Shown here: positions 41,433-52,967 of the stretch, in pieces | Layout of the letters: every line of letters starts with the position of its first letter | Position numbering within the stretch: the stretch's first letter is position 1 | Assembly (NCBI RefSeq): GCF_036108815.1 | Contig: NZ_CP107985.1 | Span: 2,914,001 to 2,978,000 of the forward strand | Origin: Streptomyces sp. NBC_00353 | Lineage (GTDB): Bacteria; Actinomycetota; Actinomycetes; Streptomycetales; Streptomycetaceae | Reading direction: 5' to 3' | DNA length: 64,000 nucleotides | Made by a program: the position numbers and the translations under genes | Notes under the pieces: generated by a model | What the model was told of the DNA's origin: nothing | What the model saw: the letters and a program-made list of their open reading frames with translations, nothing else | Database searches by the model: none

Positions 41433-42644
41433 ATGCTTTCGCCTTCGCACGCTCCCTCGTACGCAACCGTCCTGCGCACCCGTCACGCCTGCCGCACCTT
41501 CGGTGCCGCACTGCTGGGGCGGCTCTCGTACGGGATGGTCTCCCTCTCCCTGATGCTGGCGGTCAAGGATGCCACCGGCTCGTACTCCATGGCCGGCGCC
41601 GTCATGGCGCTGTTCGGGGCGACCAGTGTCTTCCTCTCGCCCGCCCGTGCCGCCCTGATCGACCGGCACGGGCCACGCAAGGCACTCCCGCCCATGGGGG
41701 CCGCCTACGCACTGCTCCTCTCCGCCCTGGCGTATGCCACCTGGCAGCCCGGCGCCTCGGGGCTCCGGCTGGGGGCGCTGGCCGTCACGGCCGGTGCCTG
41801 CACCCCACCGCTCGGGCCCGTGATGCGGACCGTGTGGAGCAGCCTCGTACCCGACCGGGAACTGTTGCAGCGCGCGTACAGCCTGGACGGGGTGGCCGAG
41901 GAACTGCTGTACGTCACCGGGCCGTTGCTGGTGGGCCTGCTGGTGAGGTTCGCCGAGCCGGCGGCCGGTGTGGCCGTCAGCGCCGCACTCGTACTCGTCG
42001 GCGCGTCGGCGCTGGTGTCGTCCCCGGCGCTGCGCGGTGAGGGCGGCCGCCCGTCCGGGGCGACGGCCCTGCCGCCTGCCGGACCGTCCGGGAAACGGCT
42101 GCTCGGTACCGTCGGGCTGCGTCACGCCGCCGTGGTCTCGGCCGGGGTGGGGCTGTGCCTGGGCGCCCTCGACCTGCTCCTGGTGGCCTTCACCGAAGAG
42201 CGTCATCAGGGTGCCTCGGTGGCCTGGGTGCTGGCGGCGCTCTCCGCAGGGAGCGCGGTCGGTGGTCTGGTGTACGGCGCCGTCTCGTGGCGCATGTCAA
42301 GTCGGGTGCGGCTGACGGTACTTGGCACGGCTCTGGGGGTGTCCTCGGTCGCGGCGGGGGTGTCGCCGAACGTGTACGTCCTGGTGGCCGTGGCCGCCGC
42401 AGCCGGGCTGTTCGTCGCGCCCGCCATCACCACCGCGTATCTGATCGCGGACGAGTCCGTCGACGCGGGCAGCCGTACGCAGGCCGGCGCCTGGGTCAAC
42501 ACCGCGCTCAATGCCGGGTCCTCCGGTGGTACGGCCGCGGTGGGTCTGCTGGTGGGCCGACTGCCGCTCACGGTGTGTTTCTCGCTCGCAGCAGCCCCGG
42601 TGCTGCTCTGTGCGGCGTTCGTGTTCAGCCGGTACCGACGGTGA
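41433..42644 (+). CDS. MFS transporter
   Basis: A 403-residue permease with about 12 helices. The loop 2-3 motif is present as LIDRHGPRKALPPMGAAYALLL, the usual G-x-x-x-D/R-x-G-R-R/K type for drug:proton antiporters. Other parts (VAEELLYVTGPLLVGLLVRF; AGVSPNVYVLVAVAAAAGLF) resemble streptomycete MFS exporters of unknown substrate. The ATG is the first good start after a leader region that seems to control its translation. It follows the nucleotidyltransferase on the same strand but beyond a terminator. Confidence 0.88.
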   Translation: MLSPSHAPSYATVLRTRHACRTFGAALLGRLSYGMVSLSLMLAVKDATGSYSMAGAVMALFGATSVFLSPARAALIDRHGPRKALPPMGAAYALLLSALAYATWQPGASGLRLGALAVTAGACTPPLGPVMRTVWSSLVPDRELLQRAYSLDGVAEELLYVTGPLLVGLLVRFAEPAAGVAVSAALVLVGASALVSSPALRGEGGRPSGATALPPAGPSGKRLLGTVGLRHAAVVSAGVGLCLGALDLLLVAFTEERHQGASVAWVLAALSAGSAVGGLVYGAVSWRMSSRVRLTVLGTALGVSSVAAGVSPNVYVLVAVAAAAGLFVAPAITTAYLIADESVDAGSRTQAGAWVNTALNAGSSGGTAAVGLLVGRLPLTVCFSLAAAPVLLCAAFVFSRYRR

Positions 42645-42789
42645 TGTTCTCGCTGCCCGCGCTCGACACGGTGGCGCAGGCGGACGGGCGCGTCCGGCGG
42701 TCCCGCGGCACGAACGGCTCGGTCCGGTGGCGCGCGACCCGAGGAGGCACCACCGTTCCATCCACCGCACCTTCCCACCGGAACGCAGA

Positions 42790-42831
42790 GAGGCGGCTCC
42801 GCTCCCCCGGTCGGGAGTTCGGAGCTGCCTC
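42790..42831. terminator. bidirectional terminator between MFS and subtilase genes
   Basis: GAGGCGGCTCCG pairs with CGGAGCTGCCTC (11 of 12) around an 18-base loop, between two convergent genes. The rest of the 220-base gap shows nothing else. Confidence 0.7.
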
Positions 42832-42865
42832 AAGCAGGGTGCTCAGCAGGCCACTTCGGCCGAGG

Positions 42866-45800
42866 TCACTTCAGACCGAACGCCCGGATGATCTCCTGGT
42901 CGATGCCGAGCCCGTTCCCGGCCTCACTGTGCGCCTTGACCGAGACGAAGCCGCCGGCCTTGTCGGGCGTCTTGAACCGGGCGGTCCAGTTGCCCTCGGA
43001 GGTCTTGCGCAGCTCCGTGGCGCTCCAGGTCCTGCCGTCGTCGTAGCTGACCGACAGCGAGGCCTTCTTGGCCTTCACCGCGCCGTCCAGCCACTCCTGC
43101 GTGCCGGAGGCGAGACCGATCTCGGTCCACCGGCCGGCCTCGACGTCACCGGCGAGGTCGGTGTCGACCTTGTAGTCCATCTGCAGCAGCGCGAGGTCGG
43201 CCTGCCAGGGACCGTTCTGGTCCAGCCGGCCCGAGACGAAGCTCCACTCGGTGTGCGTACGGGTGGAGGTCTTCCACACGTCACCGTCACGGGTGGAGTC
43301 GAGGACGAAACGGTACGGCAGCTGCTCCGCCGACAGGTCCCCGATGTATCCGGCCCGGCCCGCGACCTTCCGGATCAGCGTGTCGCCCTGGTAGAACGCG
43401 GTGGTGGTGGTGTCGTACTCGTCCTCCGGCATGGAGCCCGAGTGGCCCGCGCCCGAGTCCGTCCACGGGGTGAAGTTGAACTGCATGTCGTTGGTGACGG
43501 AACGGAACGGACCCCAGAAGCCGGTGCCCAGACGCGGTCGGCTGATCGGCGCGAACCAGTCGGCGGGGTAGGTGCGACCCGCCGTGTAGTCCATCTCGCC
43601 GCTGCGCATCTCGTGCGCGAAACCGCTCTCCGTGGCGTTGAAGACCGAGTGGTCCTCGTACCAGAAGGAGGCGCCCGGAAGCGGGGTGACCCACTCGTCG
43701 CGGGTGCCGGGGAACTTCTCGTACTCCGCGAAGCCGAGGCCCGGCCCGTAGTCCGGGATGTCGTAGCGGTAGCCCCCGCCGAGCGTGGCCTTGTGGCCGT
43801 AGAAGGTGTTCTCCACCTTCGCCAGCTCACTGGTCCTCGGGGCGAACGCCAGCGAGCGGTCCGGGACGCTGCCGTTGTGGCGGTCGACCAGGTCGTACAT
43901 GTACCGGGCGAACCTGCGCTGGGTCATGGTGAGCTTCTCGCCCCGCGTGACCGCCTTGATCAGGGTCTCGCCGGCCAGCTGCTGCACCGAGGCGACCGGG
44001 ATGGTGGTCGTGGTGCCGTACTCGGTGTACCACTCCAACGCCACGCCGCGTCCGTCGTTGACGACGAAGAGCGCCTTGGCACCCGCGGCGAGCGCGTTGG
44101 CGAGCCGGTCGGCCGCGGCGACCGCGTCGCTGCGGCGGACCACGACAGCCTTGCCCCTGACGTCCAGACCCTTGTAGTCGGCCTCGGCCCCATTGGCCGC
44201 GAACACCGCGGCCAGCTTCTGGCTGCTGTCCTCGGCGACGGGCGAACCGCCCTGCACGGTGACCGGCACATCAAGGCCGTCGACCGACAGGTCGATCTGC
44301 TTCTCGCCCTGGCGCCAGCGGGTCAGGAAGCTGAAGCTGCCCTGGGTGACCTTCTTGGTGGGGCTTGCCCACAGCTGGTCGTACGCCACCGGGATCTGGT
44401 AAGCGTCGCGGAAGACCCCGCCGTTCGGTGTGGTGCGCGCCATGTCGTAGCGCAGCTGCCGGGTCTCGGTCTCCTTCGGCGTCCGCACACTGATCTTGCG
44501 GGCCTTGGACGCGTCCAAGGTGACGGTGGTCGGCTTGTCGAGGACCGTCTCGGGCTCCGCGAGGAAGGCGACGGCCCTCGAGTCCGGGCGGTCACCGTCG
44601 ACGTCGACGGAGGCCCAGGAGGTGTAGGTGCCCGGAGGCAGCCGCAGCGTGGTGTCGCCGGAGACCGGGACGACGTTGAGGGTGAGGTACGGGTCGCTCA
44701 GTTCGCCGAGGACGACGTAGCCGTCCATCGGCTTGCCCGCGCGGTCGCGGAGCTTGAACGTCAGGTCGTAGAGCTCCTGCTCCTTGTTCAGCGCGAAGCC
44801 GGTGTGCGCGACCGTCGCGCCGGACGCGTCCTTCGCGACGACCTGGCCGGAGAACGTGGTGCCGGCCGCGACCTTCGACGGGTCGAGCGAGAGCACGGCG
44901 TCGGCGGTGGAGCCGGCGGGGACGGTCAGCTTCGACGTGGAGAGCGTGTACGCGGCCGAGTCCGTGCCGGTGGCCAGGTCCAGGGTGACGTCCTGCGTAC
45001 CGGTGTTGCGGTACGTGATCGTCCGCTCGGCGACCGGGTCCGAGGCGCTGTGCGGCCAGTCGTACGAGGCGACGGCGACGGAGCCGGTGGCCTCGACCGT
45101 CGTGTCGACCGCCGCCTTGACGTCGAGCCGGCCGGTGCCCTGCTCGTACGGCGTGTAGTCGGGCAGCCGCTTCGACGAGGTCATCAGTGCGTCCTTGATG
45201 CGCTGACCGGACCAGTCGGGATGACGCTCCTTCAGGATCGCCGCGGCGCCGGCGACGTGCGGGGTGGCCATCGACGTACCGGACATCTGCTGGTACATGC
45301 CGCTGATGCCCGGGACCGCCTGCGAGGCGGCGGCGTTGATGTCGACGCCGGGGGCGGACAGGTCGGGCTTCAGGCCGTACGACCGGGTGAGCGGGCCCAT
45401 GGACGAGAAGTCCGCGCGGGCGTCCTGCTTGTCGACGGCGGCGACGGTCAGCGCCTTCTCGGCCGAACCGGGCGAGCCGATGGTGCCTGCGCCGTACGCG
45501 TTGCCTGCGGCGATCACGAACAGCGGGCCGCCGTCCGCCGAGAGGGCGTCGACGGCCTGCGACATCGGGTCGGTGCCGTCGTCCGGGATGCTGGAGCCGA
45601 GGCTCATGGAGACGACGTCGGCGCCTTCGGCCTTTGCCCACTCCATCGCGGCGATGATCCCGGAGTCCTCGCCGGAGCCCCCGTTGCTGAGGACCTTGCC
45701 GATGATCAGGTCCGCGCCGGGGGCGACCCCCTTGTTGACGCCGTCCGACGCGGCACCGGAGCCCGCGATGGTGGAGGCGACGTGCGTGCCGTGGCCGTTC

Positions 45801-46627
45801 TTGTCGAGGACCTCCTCACCGGGAACGAAGCTCTTGGACTCGAGAATGCGGTCCTTGACGTCCGGGTGGGTCGGGTCGATGCCGGTGTCGAGGACGGCGA
45901 CCTTGGTGCCCTTGCCGTCATATCCCTCGGCCCACGCCTGCGGGGCGTTGATCTGCGGCACGGAGTCCTTGAGCGTGGCCTTCGCGCGGCCGTCGAGCCA
46001 CAGCTTGGCGATGCCGTCGTCCAGCGAACGGGCGTTGGACGGACGCGCGATGTCCTTCCAGAAGGAACGGGCGGTGTCCTTGTCGGCCTTCAGCGCGGCG
46101 CCGTGGATGCTGTCGAGCCGGCGGACCGTCTTGGCGCCACTGGGGGTGGCGGGCAGCGAACGGGACCGGCTCGCCGAGTAGGTGGCGATCAGCGGGATGC
46201 CACCGGCCCTCTTGTCGTCGTAGCCCATCTTGGCGAGGGCTGTGACATTGAACAGCCGGCGGTCCAGCTTTCCGGCTGCCAGCAGGGGGGTCGCCTCGTC
46301 GGGCAGGACGTAGACGTCGTCTCCCGCCTGCTGCACATGCACACCACCGATCGCACCGTCGGGCCGGTCCACCGTGACGGTGTCCTGCTTGCCGACGCCG
46401 TCCGCGTAGTGGACGACGTCGCCCGTGAGCAGGGTGATGTCGTACTGGTGGATCGGGGTCCGGGAGTGTCCGGTGGCCTCGGGGGCGGCCTGCGCCGCCG
46501 AAGCGACACCTGCCGCGGGTAGCAGGGCGCCACTCACGAGAGCGACGGAGGTCGCTATGAGCAGGGCCCTGCGTCCCGCACGCACGGGTCTCGCCCGGCC
46601 GGAAGCGGAGGAGGGTGTGAATGTCAT
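42866..46627 (-). CDS. large secreted S8 (subtilisin-like) serine protease with PA-type domain
   Basis: A 1253-residue exported protease. A signal peptide (to about residue 46) is followed by a propeptide, then the S8 domain with D247 (VAVLDTGID), H279 (NGHGTHVAST), the oxyanion N376 (VIAAGNAYG) and S452 (QMSGTSMATPHVAG). The following 800 residues contain beta-sandwich modules and a protease-associated-like segment around KGLDVRGKAVVVRRSDAVAA and AKALFVVNDG. Large streptomycete S8 proteases of this plan degrade extracellular protein. The start overlaps no neighbour; a terminator separates it from xdhC upstream. Monocistronic. Confidence 0.94.
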   Translation of the reverse strand: MTFTPSSASGRARPVRAGRRALLIATSVALVSGALLPAAGVASAAQAAPEATGHSRTPIHQYDITLLTGDVVHYADGVGKQDTVTVDRPDGAIGGVHVQQAGDDVYVLPDEATPLLAAGKLDRRLFNVTALAKMGYDDKRAGGIPLIATYSASRSRSLPATPSGAKTVRRLDSIHGAALKADKDTARSFWKDIARPSNARSLDDGIAKLWLDGRAKATLKDSVPQINAPQAWAEGYDGKGTKVAVLDTGIDPTHPDVKDRILESKSFVPGEEVLDKNGHGTHVASTIAGSGAASDGVNKGVAPGADLIIGKVLSNGGSGEDSGIIAAMEWAKAEGADVVSMSLGSSIPDDGTDPMSQAVDALSADGGPLFVIAAGNAYGAGTIGSPGSAEKALTVAAVDKQDARADFSSMGPLTRSYGLKPDLSAPGVDINAAASQAVPGISGMYQQMSGTSMATPHVAGAAAILKERHPDWSGQRIKDALMTSSKRLPDYTPYEQGTGRLDVKAAVDTTVEATGSVAVASYDWPHSASDPVAERTITYRNTGTQDVTLDLATGTDSAAYTLSTSKLTVPAGSTADAVLSLDPSKVAAGTTFSGQVVAKDASGATVAHTGFALNKEQELYDLTFKLRDRAGKPMDGYVVLGELSDPYLTLNVVPVSGDTTLRLPPGTYTSWASVDVDGDRPDSRAVAFLAEPETVLDKPTTVTLDASKARKISVRTPKETETRQLRYDMARTTPNGGVFRDAYQIPVAYDQLWASPTKKVTQGSFSFLTRWRQGEKQIDLSVDGLDVPVTVQGGSPVAEDSSQKLAAVFAANGAEADYKGLDVRGKAVVVRRSDAVAAADRLANALAAGAKALFVVNDGRGVALEWYTEYGTTTTIPVASVQQLAGETLIKAVTRGEKLTMTQRRFARYMYDLVDRHNGSVPDRSLAFAPRTSELAKVENTFYGHKATLGGGYRYDIPDYGPGLGFAEYEKFPGTRDEWVTPLPGASFWYEDHSVFNATESGFAHEMRSGEMDYTAGRTYPADWFAPISRPRLGTGFWGPFRSVTNDMQFNFTPWTDSGAGHSGSMPEDEYDTTTTAFYQGDTLIRKVAGRAGYIGDLSAEQLPYRFVLDSTRDGDVWKTSTRTHTEWSFVSGRLDQNGPWQADLALLQMDYKVDTDLAGDVEAGRWTEIGLASGTQEWLDGAVKAKKASLSVSYDDGRTWSATELRKTSEGNWTARFKTPDKAGGFVSVKAHSEAGNGLGIDQEIIRAFGLK

Positions 46628-46674
46628 GGGGTTGATCTACCGGCAAATTCCCACCCGCGTCTGCGCCCATGTCT

Positions 46675-46704
46675 GGCGGGATGCCGCCGTGGCGGCATCC
46701 CGCC
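46675..46704 (-). terminator. terminator between xdhC and the protease gene
   Basis: A perfect 14-base stem, GGCGGGATGCCGCC with GGCGGCATCCCGCC, and a two-base turn. It ends the leftward purine operon; the rest of the 237-base gap should hold the protease promoter, which I could not place. Confidence 0.75.
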
Positions 46705-46864
46705 CTTTCAGGAGTTCCGGCGGACACCCCCGCAACTGCGCCTCTTTCAGCCGGTTTCACCCAGCCGACGAGCGACGGCTCATGCCCACTCCGCGGCGTC
46801 GCGCCGCGTTCCGGTGAGCCCGCACGCCCGGTCGCCGGATTCCGTGTCGCGGTCCGGGAACCGG

Positions 46865-48016
46865 TCAGGCAACCGAGGAGATCCGTCCGGCCACCGGCTG
46901 CCCGCTTTCGTGATGGATCGGGGTATGTGCGCCGGTGAGCGGGACTCCGCTGCCACCGCGCCGCTCGGCGACGATCTCGGCGGCGATCGACAGGGCGGTC
47001 TCCTCCGGGGTGCGTGCGCCGAGATCGAGACCGATGGGCGAGTGCAGCCTGGCCAGTTCGATTTCGGTGACGCCGACCTCGCGGAGCCGCTCGTTGCGCT
47101 CCAGATGCGTGCGGCGCGAACCCATCGCCCCGACGTACGCGACCGGCAGCTTCAACGCCGTCTCCAGCAGCGGGACGTCGAATTTCGCGTCGTGGGTCAG
47201 CACGCACAGGGCCGTCCGCGCATCCACGGCGGTGGCCGCCAGATAGCGGTGCGGCCAGTCGACGACCACCTCGTCGGCGTCCGGGAAGCGGGCCTCGGTC
47301 GCGAAGACCGGCCGGGCGTCGCACACGGTGACGTGGTACCCGAGGAATTTGCCGACCCGGACCAGGGCGGCGGCGAAGTCGATGGCCCCGAAGACGATCA
47401 TCCGGGGCGGTGGGACGCTCGACTCGACGAGCAGTCCGAGCGGCCGGCCGCAGCGCGATCCCTCGGCGCCGATCGTGAGAGGGCCGGTCCGGCCCGCGTC
47501 CAGCATCGCGCGGGCCTCGGCCGCCGCGGTGCGGTCCAGCTCCGGATGCCCTCCGAGCCTGCCCTCGTACGAACCGTCGGGGTGCACGAGGAGGGGGCTG
47601 CCGAGGAGTTCGGCGGGCCCGTCCGTGATCCGTACGACCGCCGCCGCCTCCCCCGCCACCGCGGCGGCGAGCGCGGCGGCGAACACCGGGCGTGCGGGGT
47701 CGTCCGCACGGACCGGTGTCACCAGGATGTCGATGACACCGCCGCAGGTCAGGCCCACGGCGAAGGCGTCCTCGTCGCTGTAGCCGAACCGCTCCCGCAC
47801 GGTGGTGCCGTCGTCGAGGGCCTGCTGGCACAGCTCGTACACCGCGCCCTCCACACACCCGCCGGAGACCGATCCGATCGCCGTGCCGTCGCGGTCGACG
47901 GCGAGGGCGGCCCCCGGCTGCCGGGGCGCGCTCCCACCGACCTCCACAACGGTGGCGACGGCGAATTCGCGTCCCTGCTTGACCCACCGGTGGAGCTCTT
48001 CGGCGATGTCCAGCAT
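46865..48016 (-). CDS. xdhC: XdhC/CoxI family molybdenum-cofactor maturation protein
   Basis: A 383-residue protein needed to insert sulfurated molybdenum cofactor into xanthine dehydrogenase. The N-terminal XdhC domain has ATVVEVGGSAPRQPGAALAV, GSVSGGCVEGAVYE and LTCGGVIDILV; the C-terminal Rossmann-like domain has RMIVFGAIDFAAALVRVGK and CVLTHDAKFDVPLLE, followed by AYVGAMGSRRTHLERNERLRE (split). It follows the NCS2 permease by 37 bases, so both belong to the purine catabolism unit with the xdh subunits upstream. Confidence 0.94.
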   Translation of the reverse strand: MLDIAEELHRWVKQGREFAVATVVEVGGSAPRQPGAALAVDRDGTAIGSVSGGCVEGAVYELCQQALDDGTTVRERFGYSDEDAFAVGLTCGGVIDILVTPVRADDPARPVFAAALAAAVAGEAAAVVRITDGPAELLGSPLLVHPDGSYEGRLGGHPELDRTAAAEARAMLDAGRTGPLTIGAEGSRCGRPLGLLVESSVPPPRMIVFGAIDFAAALVRVGKFLGYHVTVCDARPVFATEARFPDADEVVVDWPHRYLAATAVDARTALCVLTHDAKFDVPLLETALKLPVAYVGAMGSRRTHLERNERLREVGVTEIELARLHSPIGLDLGARTPEETALSIAAEIVAERRGGSGVPLTGAHTPIHHESGQPVAGRISSVA

Positions 48017-48053
48017 GGCGTGTCTCCTTAAGCGTGGTGTTCAGGGGCGGGGG

Positions 48054-49517
48054 TCAGTTGACACCCAGCCAGCTCTCGATCGGGTGCAGTGCGAAGTAGA
48101 CGACGAAGATGACGGTCAGCACCCACATGAAACCGCCGATCTCACGGATCCTGCCCTGTGCCACCTTGATCGCGACATAGGAGATCACACCGGCGGCAAC
48201 ACCCGGGGTGATGCTGTACGTGAACGGCATCAGCACGACGGTGAGGAAGACCGGGACGGCGATCGCGCGGTCGCTCCAGTCGACGTGCTTGGCGTTCTGC
48301 ATCATCATCGCGCCGATGACGACCAGGGCCGCGGAGGCCACCTGGGGCGGCACGATCGCGGTGAGCGGGGTGAAGAAGAGGCAGGCGGCGAAGAACAGGC
48401 CGGTGACCACGGAGGCCAGACCGGTCCGTGCGCCTTCGCCGACGCCGGTCGCCGACTCGACGAACACGGTCTGGCCGGAGCCGCCGGCGACACCGCCGAT
48501 CGCACCGCCCGCGCCGTCGATGAACAGCGCCTTGGACAGGCCCGGCATCCGGCCCTTGTCGTCGGCCAGTTCGGCCTCCGTACCGACACCGATGATGGTG
48601 GCCATCGCGTCGAAGAAGCCGGCCAGCACCAGGGTGAAGACGATGAAGCCGACGGTCATCGCGCCGACGTCGCCCCAGCCGCCGAATTCGACCTTCCCGA
48701 AGAGGGAGAAGTCCGGGGCGGAGACCGCGCTGCCGCCCAGTTCCGGCGGCGACATGTTCCACGCCTTGGCGTCGAGACCAGCCGCCTTGTGGACGACGAC
48801 CGCGATCACGGTGCCCACGACGATGCCGATCAGGATCGCACCGGGTACGGCGCGGGCCTGCAGCATGAAGATCATCAGGAGGGTGACGCAGAAGATCAGG
48901 ACGGGCCAGCCGGCGAGCTCGCCGTTGATGCCGAGGGTGACGGGCGGCCCGGTCGGCGAGCCCTTGCCGACGAACCCGGCCTTGTACAGACCGATCAGGG
49001 CGATGAAGAGCCCGATGCCCATGGTGATGCCGTGCTTCAGCGGGAGCGGGATCGCGTTCATGATCAGCTCACGCAGGCCGGTGACCACCAGGAGGCAGAT
49101 CACCAGGCCGTACATCACGCACATGCCCATGGCCTGCGGCCAGGTCATGGCGGGGGCGACCTGCGACGCGAGAACGCCGGAAACGCTGAGACCGGCGGCG
49201 AGCGCCAGCGGCACCTTGCCGACGAAGCCCATCAGCAGGGTGGTCGCGGCCGCGGCGAGCGCGGTGGCGGTGATCAGTCCCGGCTGGCTGAGCAGATGTC
49301 CTTCGACGTCCTTGCCGCCGAGGATGAGCGGATTGAGCAGCAGGATGTACGCCATGGCCATGAAGGTCGTGACGCCGCCGCGCACTTCGCGCGCGACGGT
49401 GGATCCACGCTCGGATATGTGAAAGTACCGGTCGAGCCAGGATCTGCCGGCGGGGATGCGCGAGCCGGGGCCCGCCTCCTCCGCGATGGTCCTGGGCTCC
49501 ACTGACTGCTGGGTCAT
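48054..49517 (-). CDS. NCS2/AzgA-type purine permease
   Basis: A 487-residue membrane protein with about 12-14 helices that imports a purine base such as hypoxanthine, guanine or xanthine with a proton. Signature pieces are REVRGGVTTFMAMAYILLLNP, LPLKHGITMGIGLFIALIGLY (split), TVGFIVFTLVLAGFFDAMATIIGVG (split) and SGQTVFVESATGVGEGARTGLASVV (split), all typical of AzgA/PbuG-like transporters. The start MTQQSVEP is chosen because the upstream frame is a low-complexity repeat region. It is followed by xdhC and preceded, across a repeat-bearing 470-base gap, by the xdh genes. Confidence 0.94.
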   Translation of the reverse strand: MTQQSVEPRTIAEEAGPGSRIPAGRSWLDRYFHISERGSTVAREVRGGVTTFMAMAYILLLNPLILGGKDVEGHLLSQPGLITATALAAAATTLLMGFVGKVPLALAAGLSVSGVLASQVAPAMTWPQAMGMCVMYGLVICLLVVTGLRELIMNAIPLPLKHGITMGIGLFIALIGLYKAGFVGKGSPTGPPVTLGINGELAGWPVLIFCVTLLMIFMLQARAVPGAILIGIVVGTVIAVVVHKAAGLDAKAWNMSPPELGGSAVSAPDFSLFGKVEFGGWGDVGAMTVGFIVFTLVLAGFFDAMATIIGVGTEAELADDKGRMPGLSKALFIDGAGGAIGGVAGGSGQTVFVESATGVGEGARTGLASVVTGLFFAACLFFTPLTAIVPPQVASAALVVIGAMMMQNAKHVDWSDRAIAVPVFLTVVLMPFTYSITPGVAAGVISYVAIKVAQGRIREIGGFMWVLTVIFVVYFALHPIESWLGVN

Positions 49518-49643
49518 GATGCCTGACTCCCAAGGTTCACAGGGACACCCGCGATGGAGAATCGGAATGCGGGATTTGGGATGACTGCTTGGCTGCACGA
49601 CCCGGGGGACGGCCCGAGACGAACTGTTCATGCAGAGTGGATG

Positions 49644-49710
49644 TGCGGGTACTGCTCGGTGGTGCGGGTGTTTCCGGCACAGCGGTGCTGCGGGTACTGC
49701 TGGGTGGTGC
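49644..49710. repeat. two 22-bp direct repeats upstream of the purine permease
   Basis: TGCGGGTACTGCTCGGTGGTGC and the same with G at position 14 recur with a 45-base period. They lie about 130-190 bases before the permease start. They could be regulator half-sites or the remains of a duplication. The two copies differ in one base only. Confidence 0.6.
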
Positions 49711-49821
49711 CGAGGACCGCGAGCGGTGCGGTACTCCGGGTCTCCGGGCGGTGCCGACGGCGGAAGTGTGACGTTCCTGGCAGCCACGCACCGCCCGGAG
49801 AGTTCGGCGGGAGCCGCTCTC

Positions 49822-49984
49822 AGAGCCTGTCGGGTGACCCTCGATCGGAAAGCGGACGCGGCATGGTGCGTGCGATTCCAAGGCGCCGGGATGTCCTCGT
49901 AGCGGAGCTACTAGGGCATTTCGGCAACGCCGGAAGCGTGCGTGCCAGGGCGTGGCCGCCCGGTCGGAGGCACCCGACGGGCTC

Positions 49985-49985
<1 letters not shown>
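49822..49985. mobile_element. 164-bp MITE-like element with 15-bp terminal inverted repeats
   Basis: AGAGCCTGTCGGGTG on the left and CACCCGACGGGCTCT on the right match as inverted repeats at 14 of 15 positions. The inside has no gene but has a GTAGC-GGA-GCTAC hairpin and a GGGCATTTCGGCAACGCC stretch. I recall similar sequence beside other streptomycete insertion elements. The right end begins within the last base of the xdh stop codon. No clear target duplication is visible. A MITE or solo IS remnant is inferred. Confidence 0.5.
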
Positions 49986-52369
<2,384 letters not shown>

Positions 52370-52371
52370 CG

Positions 52372-52965
52372 TCACACCGTCTCTTCCGCGCGGGCGGCCG
52401 CGAGGCGGACCGCGTCGAGGATCTTCTCGTAGCCGGTGCAGCGGCAGAGGTTGCCGGAGAGCGCCTCGCGGATGTCCGCGTCGGACGGCTCCGCGTTGCG
52501 TTCCAGCAGCTCGTCGGCGGCGACCAGCAGGCCGGGGGTGCAGAAGCCGCACTGGACGGCGCCGGCGTCGATGAACGCCTGCTGGATCGGGGAGAGTTCG
52601 CCGGTGTTCCGGGACTGTTCGGCGGCTGGCTTGGCCTCCCACCGGCGGGCCTGGTCGAGCGAGGTGCCGCAGGCGCCGGGGGCGCAGCCACTGCCGGGGT
52701 GTGCCTCGGACCGGTGGGCGGCGAAGTCGGCGAGGCCCTCCACGGTGACGACCTCGCGGCCCTCCACCTGGCCTGCGGCGACCAGGCAGGAGCAGACCGG
52801 GACGCCGTCGAGGCGGACCGTGCAGGAGCCGCACTCGCCCTGCTCGCAGGCGTTCTTGGAACCGGGCAGGCCCATCCGCTCGCGCAGCACGTAGAGGAGG
52901 GACTCGCCCTCCCAGACGTCGTCGGCCTCGTGCTTACGGCCGTTGACCGTGAAATTGACGCGCAT
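52372..52965 (-). CDS. xanthine dehydrogenase, [2Fe-2S] subunit
   Basis: A 197-residue electron-transfer subunit with two [2Fe-2S] clusters. The plant-ferredoxin-type domain has CEQGECGSCTVRLDG plus a later Cys; the helical domain has CGFCTPG and NLCRCTGYEKILDAVR. Between them a roughly 40-residue insertion, HPGSGCAPGACGTSLDQ and following, adds two more Cys and makes the protein longer than the usual 155-170 residues. It passes electrons from the molybdenum subunit to the FAD subunit. It sits between the FAD and Mo genes with 2-3 base gaps or overlaps. Confidence 0.95.
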   Translation of the reverse strand: MRVNFTVNGRKHEADDVWEGESLLYVLRERMGLPGSKNACEQGECGSCTVRLDGVPVCSCLVAAGQVEGREVVTVEGLADFAAHRSEAHPGSGCAPGACGTSLDQARRWEAKPAAEQSRNTGELSPIQQAFIDAGAVQCGFCTPGLLVAADELLERNAEPSDADIREALSGNLCRCTGYEKILDAVRLAAARAEETV

Positions 52966-52967
52966 GA

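Noticed and set aside
42155..46522. A 1455-codon plus-strand frame opposite the subtilase gene
   Set aside because: Arg/Gly/Val-rich composition without any domain, and the minus strand encodes a complete S8 protease.
49589..49771. A 60-codon plus-strand ORF over the direct repeats
   Set aside because: It is explained by the repeat itself, lacks a ribosome site and resembles no protein I know.
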